11,337 nucleotides of DNA from Planctomycetota bacterium (GCA_022567055.1 JADFHU010000102.1:1-11337); one strand, 5' to 3'; numbered from the stretch's first letter, positions 1 to 6,571 are shown. Made by a program: numbers and translations. The notes: generated by a model from the letters alone, not told the origin.

Positions 1-130
1 CACCATCGAATCTCGAGACAAGGAATCCATCGGGGGGACGGTCGGGGTCTCCGAAAACATCATAGAGGCCTCCTGGTTGGCCCTCGTGGATAGCGTGGAG
101 TACAAACTCCATAAGGACCCGGTCGCCTAG
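1..130 (+). CDS. cimA: C-terminal end of a citramalate synthase / 2-isopropylmalate synthase-like enzyme (5' truncated by window)
   Basis: The reading frame is open from base 2 and ends at TAG 128-130, giving 42 visible residues. These include GTVGVSENIIEASWLALVDS followed by VEYKL, which resembles the end of the C-terminal regulatory (LeuA dimerisation) domain of CimA-type citramalate synthases and LeuA relatives. Those enzymes condense a 2-oxoacid with acetyl-CoA in the cytoplasm, at the entry to isoleucine or leucine synthesis. The catalytic HMGL-like barrel lies outside the window, so the substrate cannot be read here. I prefer citramalate synthase because the VGVSENIIEASW stretch matches my memory of that group. 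It is on the same strand as the dehydratase at 399 but separated by a 268-bp gap, so co-transcription is doubtful. Confidence 0.75.
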   Translation, partial: TIESRDKESIGGTVGVSENIIEASWLALVDSVEYKLHKDPVA

Positions 131-167
131 GGTCAACGTTTGCGCGGCGCATGGTCCCGCCCAAACG

Positions 168-200
168 CCCTTCACCCTTCACCCTTCACCCTTCACCCTT
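168..200. repeat. Heptanucleotide tandem array (CCCTTCA)n
   Basis: CCCTTCA occurs four times head to tail (168-195) and continues with CCCTT, giving about 4.7 perfect copies of a 7-bp unit in an intergenic gap. Because 7 is not a multiple of 3, copy-number change would shift frame if it were coding, which fits a non-coding location. Two other heptamer arrays occur in the 6.2-kb gap. Short heptamer arrays (STRR sequences) are documented in cyanobacteria; any relation here is only analogy. Confidence 0.9.
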
Positions 201-274
201 ACCACTTCTGGGACGCTCTTTCTACCCTTCTGTGTTGCTGTCTGAGGCATTAAGAGAAGGAACAATTTTGCCGA

Positions 275-291
275 CACTATATTTGATAGTG
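275..291. promoter_or_regulatory. Small palindrome CACTAT-N5-ATAGTG, possible operator or promoter element
   Basis: A perfect 6-bp inverted repeat with a 5-base spacer lies in the most AT-rich part of the gap before the dehydratase gene, about 108 bp upstream of its ATG. It contains TATATT and GATAGT, which could act as -10 boxes, but no well-spaced -35 box is evident. It could bind a dimeric regulator or be chance. Confidence 0.25.
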
Positions 292-398
292 CGCCCTCAG
301 TACGGGGTTGCACAGACAGATGCCCGCGACCGATAAAGCGCTGCAGGGTGGACTAAGGGACCGGGGTATGGACGATTAGACTGCAAGAGCACCGATAA

Positions 399-2345
399 AT
401 GGCGGACGCAGAGACTGCAAGAGTGGAGACTGCTCAGTTAGGAGACGACAGTAGGGCTGCGGCGTTCATGCTGGCCTTTCGCAAGCCCCTGATTATCCTC
501 GCGCATGCGCTCGCCTTTACCCTCTCGCTGATGCTGGCCTTCCTCGTCGTGAACTACATGCAGTTTCGGCGTACGTGGCTCTTCGGTCAGTATCCCCTGG
601 TCTTGGCACTGGTGTTGTGCGTCAAACTCGTCGTGTTTGGGGCCATGAAGCAGTACCGAGGGTGGTGGCGTTTTGTGGGCATATCCGACCTATTTGGGAT
701 CTTGCGGGCCTCACTCATCAGTACCATCGGCCTGTTGGTTCTCTGGTTTGCCCTGCTCTCCGTGGACGTCATCCGACAGAGTGGTCTCCAGCCTCTCACC
801 GAGGTGAGTCAAGGGGTCTTCATGGCGGACATGTTTGGCACCATCATGCTCTTGGCCGGACTGCGCATGGTCGTGCGCCTCTACTATGAGGAATTCCGGG
901 CCGTGGAGGGAACCCGCCTCAAACGGTTTCTTATTGTGGGCGCAGGCAACGCCGGCGAATCTCTGCTGCGGGAGATCCACCGGATGTCCGTGGCGCAGTA
1001 TGACGTGTTGGGTTTCATCGATGACACGCCCGCCAAACAGGGCACGCACATCCATGGCATCTCCGTGTTGGGTCGCGTGGACGATTTGGCCGACATCTGC
1101 CGTGATAGGAGTGTCGACGAGATTGCCATCGCCATGCCCTCTGCCACCCACCAGCAGTTGCGACGGGTCATTCAGGTGTGCGAGGGCGCCAAGATTCGCT
1201 TTCGAACCGTTCCGGGCCTGACGGACATCGCCTCGGGCAAGTTTCGCGTCTCCCAAATCCGCGCCGTCGACATCAATGACCTCCTCGGTCGAGAGGCCGT
1301 GCAGTTGGACCTGGAATCCATCGAAGCCTATCTCCACGACAAGACGGTCCTGGTCACGGGGGCCGGAGGATCGATAGGCTCTGAGATGTGCCAACAGATC
1401 TGCCAATTTGGACCCCAGCAGCTCCTGCTGGTGGAACAGGCAGAGAACCCGCTGTTCTACATTGAACGAGAGTTGCGCAGGGCCCATCCTGCGGTCCTCC
1501 TCGAAACGATTATCGCGGATATTACCGATGAGGTGCGTGTGGATCAGATCTTTGCTTCATACCGCCCGCAGATCGTCATCCATGCCGCGGCCCACAAGCA
1601 TGTGCCGCTCATGGAACTCAACCCGGGCGAAGCCGTGAAGAACAACATCGTGGGTACCAAGACCGTATCCGACTCGGCAGACCGATTTGGAGCCGAGAGC
1701 TTTGTCATGATCAGTACCGACAAGGCGGTCAACCCGACGAGCATCATGGGCGCCAGCAAACGATGCGCTGAAATGTACATTCAGGCTCTCGACCGAACCA
1801 GTCGAACCGAGTTTATCACCGTACGCTTTGGCAATGTGCTGGGGTCCGACGGTTCCGTTGTACCCATCTTCAATAAACAGATCGCCAGTGGCGGCCCCGT
1901 CACGGTCACACACCCCGAGATGCAGCGCTATTTCATGACGATTCCCGAAGCCAGCCAGTTGGTCTTGCAGGCCGCCACCATGGGCAAGGGCGGGGAGATC
2001 CTGGTCTTGGACATGGGAGAGCCCGTGCGGATCGTGGACTTGGCCAAGGAACTCATCACCTTGAGTGGGTTTAGACCCGGGGAAGACATCGAGATCGTTT
2101 TCACCGGGTGTCGTCCGGGCGAAAAACTCTTTGAAGAGTTGAGCATTGAGGGGGAGGACATGCAGCGCACACGTCACCCCAAGATTGGCATTTGGACCAA
2201 CATCCCCATGGACCGCGATGTGCTTCACGCCGGCATTGCGGCCCTCATCGAGTTGGCGCCGACACAGGACCATGAGCAGATCGTCGCCGGTCTTAGGCAA
2301 CTCGTCCCTGAGTACAGGGGAGAACCGGCTTCGGTCACTCAGTAG
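399..2345 (+). CDS. Membrane-anchored nucleotide-sugar 4,6-dehydratase (FlaA1/WbpM/CapD/PglF family)
   Basis: A full-length 648-residue long-form dehydratase. Residues ~28-165 contain four hydrophobic helices that anchor it in the inner membrane. Next comes a first Rossmann-like domain with GAGNAGE (181-187), then the catalytic extended-SDR domain with TGAGGSIGSE (320-329), HAAAHKHVPLMELNP, STDKAVNPTS (~439-448) and MGASK (M450, K454). The canonical SDR Tyr-x3-Lys is Met-x3-Lys here, as in WbpM-type enzymes. The family converts UDP-GlcNAc to a 4-keto-6-deoxy sugar, the first step to modified sugars such as bacillosamine, QuiNAc or FucNAc for O-antigen, capsule or protein glycans. The exact product cannot be read. 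ATG 399 is the first in-frame Met and has only a weak ribosome binding site; Met24 (468) is an alternative. No other glycan gene adjoins it, so it may be a stand-alone supplier of precursor. Confidence 0.93.
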   Translation: MADAETARVETAQLGDDSRAAAFMLAFRKPLIILAHALAFTLSLMLAFLVVNYMQFRRTWLFGQYPLVLALVLCVKLVVFGAMKQYRGWWRFVGISDLFGILRASLISTIGLLVLWFALLSVDVIRQSGLQPLTEVSQGVFMADMFGTIMLLAGLRMVVRLYYEEFRAVEGTRLKRFLIVGAGNAGESLLREIHRMSVAQYDVLGFIDDTPAKQGTHIHGISVLGRVDDLADICRDRSVDEIAIAMPSATHQQLRRVIQVCEGAKIRFRTVPGLTDIASGKFRVSQIRAVDINDLLGREAVQLDLESIEAYLHDKTVLVTGAGGSIGSEMCQQICQFGPQQLLLVEQAENPLFYIERELRRAHPAVLLETIIADITDEVRVDQIFASYRPQIVIHAAAHKHVPLMELNPGEAVKNNIVGTKTVSDSADRFGAESFVMISTDKAVNPTSIMGASKRCAEMYIQALDRTSRTEFITVRFGNVLGSDGSVVPIFNKQIASGGPVTVTHPEMQRYFMTIPEASQLVLQAATMGKGGEILVLDMGEPVRIVDLAKELITLSGFRPGEDIEIVFTGCRPGEKLFEELSIEGEDMQRTRHPKIGIWTNIPMDRDVLHAGIAALIELAPTQDHEQIVAGLRQLVPEYRGEPASVTQ

Positions 2346-2351
2346 ACCCTT

Positions 2352-2511
2352 GGCTCTGTCTGAAAACTCCATCGTCAGGTCCAAGAGCGAGCGGTTTTTT
2401 GCCTGGCAAAGACGGCGAAGCAGGCGATGTTTGCTTTATCGTCGATGCAGCCGGATGCAGACAGGGAGAAAACAAGCCGCTCGACGCCAGATGGGGTTTT
2501 CAGACAGGGCC
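2352..2511. repeat. 160-bp element bounded by 22-bp inverted repeats (MITE-like or foldback)
   Basis: Bases 2352-2373 and 2490-2511 are inverted repeats matching at 20 of 22 positions; both differences are T/C. The shared core is CTGTCTGAAAAC. Inside, GAGCGG followed by a T-rich run recurs in inverted orientation, and CAGACAGGG occurs twice as a direct repeat (2458 and 2501). The element begins 6 bp after the dehydratase stop codon, and its right end covers the last codons and the TGA of the minus-strand protease gene (2500). No target-site duplication is obvious. It could be a small non-autonomous transposon relic or a long transcription-ending foldback between two convergent genes, although no stem directly followed by a T-run was found. 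Confidence 0.6.
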
Positions 2512-3033
2512 TCCTGCTTCTGCTTGATCGTTTGCAGGTAAGGGTTCGATATCTTCCATGCCTACGGCCATGAGATAGCCCCGGGCCCTTTCGGTTTTGG
2601 CGTATCGATTGACGAGTGTCCAGAAGCGTTTGCCATGACCCGGTTCTCTCAGGTGGGCCAGTTCGTGCAGGATCACATACTCGAGGACGAACATGGGCAT
2701 GCGGCTCAACCTCGCAGAGATACGAATGGTCCCCAAGCTGGGCGTGCAACTGCCGAAACTTTTCTTTTGCTTGCGGCTCCACCGGATGGAGTGGTAGGTC
2801 AAGCTGTCGTTGAAATAGCGCCGGTTCAGTGCGCTAGCCCGCTCATCGAGGAGGTGATGATCGAGGCCCGCGCTCTGGTCACGACGCTCGATACGCTCGG
2901 CCAGACGTTTAATGTGAGGTTGGAGTTGCTCATCTGAAAGGGCCGCGGGAGCGAGAATTTCCAGAGTCCCTCCGACCTTGCGGGCCTGAACTGTTTTTCG
3001 GCGTTTGGTGCTGCGGATAATCCGAATGTCCAT
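2500..3033 (-). CDS. YgjP/SprT-like (DUF45, WLM-type) zinc metallopeptidase
   Basis: 177 residues. The zinc site is HELAH (H123, E124, H127) followed by a third histidine at H133 in GHGKRFW, the spacing expected of the YgjP/DUF45 group. Upstream is the family's typical basic N-terminal half, including LNRRYFNDSLTYHSIRWS, a region that in relatives reads R-x-W and contacts the active site. No signal peptide or membrane segment is visible, so it is probably cytoplasmic. The physiological substrate of this family is poorly known. ATG 3033 is preceded by AAAGGA about 12 bases upstream. It starts 38 bp after the nadD stop on the same strand, so the two may be co-transcribed. The last residues (roughly GGPV) and the stop codon are encoded within the right arm of the inverted-repeat element, so the native C-terminus may have been altered. 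Confidence 0.85.
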   Translation of the reverse strand: MDIRIIRSTKRRKTVQARKVGGTLEILAPAALSDEQLQPHIKRLAERIERRDQSAGLDHHLLDERASALNRRYFNDSLTYHSIRWSRKQKKSFGSCTPSLGTIRISARLSRMPMFVLEYVILHELAHLREPGHGKRFWTLVNRYAKTERARGYLMAVGMEDIEPLPANDQAEAGGPV

Positions 3034-3071
3034 GGCCGCTTACTTTCCTTTACCTTTGTGCTAACCGGACC

Positions 3072-3689
3072 CTACTGGTAGAGCCCCGTCTCCTTAATGT
3101 AGTCATAGACACCGGGCGCAAGGAATTCACCTGCGGCGTCGCCTCTTCTTATCTTATTGCGCACTTCAGTACTACTCGCTGGGATCAGAGGCGTCGGAAT
3201 AACCTGTCGATTGAGTTTATCCGTGCATTCCTGCCCCCAAATTTGTTCAAAGCCAGAGAAATCAGGGACCTTACACCGGGCGCGGTACATCACCGAGAGT
3301 GAACACAAACTCAGCAGTTCCGATACACCATACCAGCGGGCCAGACCTTGAACAGCATCGGCGCCGATAAGCCAGTGGAGAGAACAAGCCGCGCCAAAGC
3401 GTTCACGAAAGTGTTTTACCGTGTGCAAGGTATAGCTGGGCACCGGTCCCTTCACTTCGAAATCACTCAGGTCAAAGCGATCGTGCGTTTCTAGAGCAAG
3501 CTTGATCATCTCCAGCCGCTGCATCTCGCTTGCCACGGGTGAGACATTCTTCAAGGGGGACTGTTTAACAGGAATGAACACAAGACGATCTGCTGCGAGA
3601 TGATCTGCTGCGGCCTGAGCAACCGTCGTGTGACCCAGGTGAACAGGATCAAATGTCCCACCGAACAAGGCTATGATTTTTCGTTTCAT
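3072..3689 (-). CDS. nadD: Nicotinate-nucleotide adenylyltransferase
   Basis: 205 residues, normal length for NadD. The nucleotidyltransferase signature GGTFDPVHLGH spans residues 10-20 with the HxGH motif at 17-20, and the C-terminal SSTEVRNKIRRG (from ~172) matches the family ISSTxIR motif that binds the nucleotide phosphates. LHWLIGADAVQGLARW in the middle matches the GxDxxxxLxxW stretch. The enzyme joins nicotinate mononucleotide to AMP from ATP, giving deamido-NAD in cytoplasmic NAD synthesis. The usual PHK-type substrate segment reads KQSPLK, a mild variation. ATG 3689 is the first Met ahead of the signature; no good Shine-Dalgarno is seen, and the leader is AT-rich. It is often found beside rsfS and proA or obg in other genomes, but here it is followed only by the metallopeptidase. 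Confidence 0.95.
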   Translation of the reverse strand: MKRKIIALFGGTFDPVHLGHTTVAQAAADHLAADRLVFIPVKQSPLKNVSPVASEMQRLEMIKLALETHDRFDLSDFEVKGPVPSYTLHTVKHFRERFGAACSLHWLIGADAVQGLARWYGVSELLSLCSLSVMYRARCKVPDFSGFEQIWGQECTDKLNRQVIPTPLIPASSTEVRNKIRRGDAAGEFLAPGVYDYIKETGLYQ

Positions 3690-4218
3690 AGAACTTATAA
3701 CAACATGATTGTGTTTTCTAGAGCATTCTGTGTACCGTAAAATAACCTAAAACACACCGTCACGAACAGAGTGTTTCCGACAATCGACCCAAAAAAAGTG
3801 ATTTTTTTTATTTTTTTTTTGCCTCTCTTAACACGCCTTGAACGGACACCTCTTCCTATGAGTTGACCGATCTCCGTGTTTGATGTCACGACGTGGTATT
3901 CTCAAATACTTTGCCGATGGATTCTAGGAAGGCCGAATAATACATTTGTCCAGTTGTCTTGCTAGCGGGATTTGAGAGAACGAATGTGCGAGCGGCGTTA
4001 AACGACATGCGCAGGGCCAAAAGGGGGGACGCCGTAAACTGCGGCAGATAAAAAAAATTATGAAGGCGACCTTAAGTATTAGACGATAAAAAAATAACTA
4101 AAGTTGAGCGTCTTTTCGCGATTAGAACTGGAAGAGTCATTTCGCGATGGTAGCATAAAGCTCTTAAGTGTATAGACGCAAACGGAATGGATTCAATGCT
4201 TTCGAAAGGAGCAATACA
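3690..4218. other. AT-rich intergenic gap with A/T homopolymer tracts
   Basis: 529 bp between the divergent nadD (-) and the Lys-rich gene (+), clearly richer in A+T than its surroundings. It contains A7-GTGA-T8-A-T10 at 3791-3820, further A-runs near 4051 and 4088, and a direct repeat TTTCGCGAT at 4114-4122 and 4140-4148 (26 bp apart) upstream of the Lys-rich gene. A 64-codon minus-strand frame (3695-3889) is mostly read-through of these tracts and has no family resemblance. Such A-tracts can curve DNA and act as promoter UP elements for the flanking divergent genes; that is inference. Confidence 0.5.
4205..4211 (+). promoter_or_regulatory. Strong Shine-Dalgarno AAAGGAG deciding the start at 4219
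   Basis: AAAGGAG ends 7 bases before ATG 4219. The in-frame upstream ATG at 4168 has no comparable site, so translation almost certainly starts at 4219 and the extra 17 residues are not made. Confidence 0.85.
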
Positions 4219-4353
4219 ATGGCAAAAAAGAAAGCCAAGAAGAAAGTAGCCAAGAAGAAGGCTAAGAAGAAGGTCGCCAAGAAGAAAGTGACCACGAAGA
4301 AAGTAGCGAAGAAGGCCAAGAAGAAGGCCAAGAAGAAGGCCAAGAAGAAGTAG
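4219..4353 (+). CDS. 44-residue Lys/Ala-rich basic protein (histone H1 C-tail-like)
   Basis: The product begins MAKKKAKKKVAKKKAKKK and ends AKKKAKKKAKKK. By my count it has 28 Lys, 9 Ala, 4 Val, 2 Thr and the initiator Met, and no acidic, aromatic or other polar residue. It is built from 4-5-residue (V)AKKK units. The composition equals the tails of bacterial histone H1-like proteins (chlamydial Hc1/Hc2, AlgP, Bordetella BpH1), which bind nucleic acid through charge. A nucleoid- or RNA-binding or condensing role is inferred; no folded domain is present. Reality of the gene is supported by the ideal AAAGGAG site, silent AAG/AAA alternation, and an intrinsic terminator about 95 bp downstream. 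It stands alone between minus-strand genes and has its own long AT-rich upstream region. Confidence 0.82.
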   Translation: MAKKKAKKKVAKKKAKKKVAKKKVTTKKVAKKAKKKAKKKAKKK

Positions 4354-4446
4354 TGTCTCCGTCGGATCGCTCACCCTTTCATCGTCGGTTCATTGACGGA
4401 ACGGCGGGAGTGGCCCGAAAAAAACGGTTATTGGTAGGTTTTCAGG

Positions 4447-4476
4447 GGAAGACGCAGTGCGGCGTCTTCCTTTTTT
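4447..4476 (+). terminator. Rho-independent terminator after the Lys-rich gene
   Basis: GGAAGACGC (4447-4455) and GCGTCTTCC (4462-4470) form a perfect 9-bp stem with a 6-base loop, followed directly by six T (4471-4476). The orientation ends plus-strand transcripts from the small basic-protein gene before they run antisense into the glycosyltransferase gene. On the minus strand the stem is not followed by a T-run. Confidence 0.92.
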
Positions 4477-4504
4477 CTGTCTTTTTTGCCGGCGCCTTAG
4501 CACT

Positions 4505-6094
4505 CTAGCCCTCATTGGGGTCATAATAGAGTCGGACCTTTTGGTCTGGGATCCCTTGGTCCAGGACCGAGACACGCCAGGTTGACGGGACGTACTTGGA
4601 AAACGAGGCGTCAATTTCTTCCAAGAACCCGGTTTCAGTACCAATGAGTATGGCGCCGGGAGGGTGTTCTCTGAGTATCTGCCCGAGTGAAGAGGGGCCG
4701 ACCGTCTTAGTCCTGTGGCGAACATCCGCAGACAACAGGTCGGCAATGCGGAACACGATGGCACCCGTCGCGAGTTCAGGATAGATGGGGCGACCTCCTT
4801 CCAAGGCATAGAGGGGACTCACCGTAAGGATCGGACCCGGTTCTTCAACCGTGTGGGTGATGGTTCGGGCGAGACGATGGAGCCTGATGGGGGCCCATTC
4901 CATGGGGGAGAAGATCGGGGGGGCCTGCCAGACCGTCGCTGCATGCGCCCCGATCGCCAGGAGAGCACAACCCATGATCAGTGCGATGGCGAGGCGGGCT
5001 GAGAGGTACTGCCCTCTCTTTCGCCACACATCCTGCAGCGGATAGGCCATGCTTAGGACCATCAAGGGAACGGGGACAGCCCAGTACTGTTGCCACATCG
5101 TAGGGGGAACGAAGGCAATGACCACAAACCCACCTACCAGAGCCGCCAGGAAGCGCTGACGGCTCCGCCAAGGAGAGCAGGACGTCTTTCGCGTGAGTGC
5201 TGAAGCAACAAACGCGCTAAGCATCGCCGTGAGCAAAGACAGATAGCCCAGGGTGGTGAGGCAGATGAGGGATAGGTCGACTTTGTTGTGGACGCTGCCC
5301 TGCTCATGGTGCCACTGTGCGTATAGCTTTGGGAGGGTCACGATATTGAGCAGACAGGCGTGCGGGGCCTGGGCGAAAACGCTTAGGGGCCAGAGCAGCA
5401 CGACCGCCGTTCCCACGAAGAAGGCCAGGCCCACCTGCAGCCGGTGTCTCCGCTCGATACCCGCCGCGAAGAACAGATAGAAGAGGAAGAGCCCCCAGAT
5501 GAGGGTCGTCGTGATACGCATGCAGGTCGCGACAGTGAGCAGTCCGCCGACAGCCGCAAATCGAATGAAGCCGGTGCGCGCCCCAGCGTCGGCTGTCAGT
5601 GTTAGCCAGAGCGCCACCAGCACACATAGCAGAACCACGTCATGATTCCATGCGTAACCATTGGCCATGTACACCACCGGATTGCAGCCATAGAACAGGG
5701 TACCCAAGGTCCCGAAGAGTGTACCTGCGCGTTTCTGCTCGCCAAAGGCACAGCGGAAAACCCCCACGATACAGACCATGATGGCGCATTCGCAGAGGAT
5801 CGAGACTGCCCGGGCAGTCAGTAGGTAGTGGGTTGTGCCCAAACCTCGGTAGAGCGTGGCCAGTAGTAGTGGGTGGTAGGGGAGTTGAGACACATAGGCG
5901 AAGTCCCGATAGATGGTCTTCCCCTCCGCCATGAGCACGCCGGCGGTACAGTACATCTGCTCGTCCCGCGTAGGTGGCTTGCTCATGCCGTTCAAGAAGA
6001 ACAGAGCCGACAGGATCATCAGAACCGCCAGGGCAATGAGGTGAGTCGAGCGGCATTTCCGCCGTTCGTCTGCTTGTTCGTCCATTGTGGGCAT
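4505..6094 (-). CDS. Polytopic membrane glycosyltransferase, GT-C fold (ArnT/PMT, GT39-like)
   Basis: 529 residues. After a short charged N-terminus there is a hydrophobic helix (~18-37), then a periplasmic-loop motif PPTRDEQMY with D44-E45, the acidic pair expected in the first loop of GT-C enzymes that use polyprenyl-phosphate sugars. About ten further hydrophobic segments follow up to residue ~390, and then a hydrophilic C-terminal domain (~400-529). Such enzymes transfer a sugar from undecaprenyl- or dolichyl-type carriers to lipid A, protein or other acceptors on the outer face of the inner membrane. Donor and acceptor cannot be assigned. ATG 6094 is chosen as the first Met; Met4 (6085) is equally possible, and neither has a strong ribosome binding site. 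It is monocistronic as far as can be seen, with a 579-bp gap upstream that holds the long hairpin element. Confidence 0.85.
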   Translation of the reverse strand: MPTMDEQADERRKCRSTHLIALAVLMILSALFFLNGMSKPPTRDEQMYCTAGVLMAEGKTIYRDFAYVSQLPYHPLLLATLYRGLGTTHYLLTARAVSILCECAIMVCIVGVFRCAFGEQKRAGTLFGTLGTLFYGCNPVVYMANGYAWNHDVVLLCVLVALWLTLTADAGARTGFIRFAAVGGLLTVATCMRITTTLIWGLFLFYLFFAAGIERRHRLQVGLAFFVGTAVVLLWPLSVFAQAPHACLLNIVTLPKLYAQWHHEQGSVHNKVDLSLICLTTLGYLSLLTAMLSAFVASALTRKTSCSPWRSRQRFLAALVGGFVVIAFVPPTMWQQYWAVPVPLMVLSMAYPLQDVWRKRGQYLSARLAIALIMGCALLAIGAHAATVWQAPPIFSPMEWAPIRLHRLARTITHTVEEPGPILTVSPLYALEGGRPIYPELATGAIVFRIADLLSADVRHRTKTVGPSSLGQILREHPPGAILIGTETGFLEEIDASFSKYVPSTWRVSVLDQGIPDQKVRLYYDPNEG

Positions 6095-6205
6095 GCCATG
6101 TCTCTTGGGCGTGGTCGGTTTGACCGAAGAACTACCTCATTGCGGGACCGAAGTCAAACTGCAGTCTCGGCGGGGTCGGGGCAGTGGCAAGCAACCCGTA
6201 TTCAG

Positions 6206-6226
6206 TAATCGGTAATCAGTCATCGC
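6206..6226. repeat. Degenerate heptamer array (TAATCRG)
   Basis: TAATCGG (6206-6212) and TAATCAG (6213-6219) are followed by TCATCGC, so three 7-bp units decay towards the right. CAG just before 6206 suggests a further partial unit on the left. It is the same unit length as the 168-200 array but a different sequence. Confidence 0.6.
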
Positions 6227-6254
6227 ATTGGGCGAGAGACTGTTTGCAGGGTCG

Positions 6255-6274
6255 CTAACCACTAACCACTGACC
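6255..6274. repeat. Degenerate heptamer array (CTAACCA)
   Basis: CTAACCA occurs twice in tandem (6255-6261, 6262-6268 with a one-base change in register at the edge) and is followed by CTGACCC-like sequence. This is a third short array with 7-bp periodicity in the window, again intergenic. Confidence 0.55.
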
Positions 6275-6285
6275 CACTTTAGCCC

Positions 6286-6313
6286 TTGCATGGGCCGACC
6301 AGTGTAGTATAGT
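6286..6313 (+). promoter_or_regulatory. Possible sigma70-type promoter for the ClC gene
   Basis: TTGCAT (6286-6291) and TATAGT (6308-6313) are separated by 16 bp; the -10 box matches the consensus at five of six positions, the -35 at only three. GGGCCGAC and GTCGGGCC flank the -10 as a near-perfect inverted repeat that could be an operator. If it is used, the leader would contain the whole hairpin element before the ClC start at 6674. Confidence 0.3.
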
Positions 6314-6383
6314 CGGGCCTTCTCATGTCGCCTGGATGTTTACTGTCTGGCCATGCTGTGTCACTTGCACGCTTGTCAGGACC

Positions 6384-6571
6384 CTTAGGGACCGGCAAGA
6401 AATAACTTGGACTTTTGAATGCCCGATTGCACCCCATCTTGGATCGCTTCTCAATCGCAAAATCCGCGACGTAGGACAGCTACGCCTGTGGTTTCGCTCA
6501 ATCGGGCGCGACCCAATATGGGGCACACTTGGACCCCAAATTGTCCAATTTATTTCTTGCCGATCCCTAAG
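6384..6571 (-). repeat. Long structured hairpin element, copy 1 (conserved core 6445-6512)
   Basis: The outer arms 6384-6412 and 6543-6571 are complementary at 27 of 29 positions. Further in, a second stem pairs the CCCCAT...TTGG...TCGC side (~6429-6447) with ~6509-6527. The core holds two CTCAATCG boxes on opposite strands of a symmetric internal loop, an inner stem (GCAAAATCC with GGTTTCGC) and a tip CGTAG-N5-CTACG. The 68-bp core recurs almost unchanged at 11131-11199, while the outer arms do not. The five transition mismatches in the stems are all A.C on the plus strand but G.U on the minus strand, so I assign the minus strand. On that strand it lies about 290 bp upstream of the glycosyltransferase start. 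No T-run follows, so it is not a standard terminator. Candidate structured RNA or single-strand DNA element. Confidence 0.8.

Larger units (their letters stand above)
131..398. other. Intergenic gap before the dehydratase gene
   Basis: This 268-bp stretch has no credible gene. A 61-codon frame at 151 merely reads through a heptamer array and is dismissed. It holds the CCCTTCA array (168-200), a small AT-rich palindrome (275-291) and two copies of CCGATAAA, one near 330 and one immediately before the ATG at 399. I see no convincing hairpin plus T-run to terminate the upstream gene. Confidence 0.6.

Noticed and set aside
711..1487. 258-codon minus-strand open frame inside the dehydratase gene
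   Set aside because: It lies wholly opposite a gene with clear SDR motifs; its translation has no recognisable domain and mirrors the codon structure of the real gene.
1557..2384. 275-codon minus-strand open frame opposite the 3' half of the dehydratase gene
   Set aside because: Antisense shadow of a conserved coding region, with no motif and no ribosome binding site.
3695..3889. 64-codon minus-strand frame upstream of nadD
   Set aside because: Much of it is a reading of A-tracts (KKKIKK); no family resemblance, no good start site, and it occupies the likely nadD promoter region.
6445..6512. CRISPR repeat or integron attC interpretation of the conserved core
   Set aside because: Only one copy per locus with no spacer array. 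attC sites keep short conserved ends and a variable middle, the reverse of what is seen, and no R-box pair (GTTRRRY/RYYYAAC) bounds the element.
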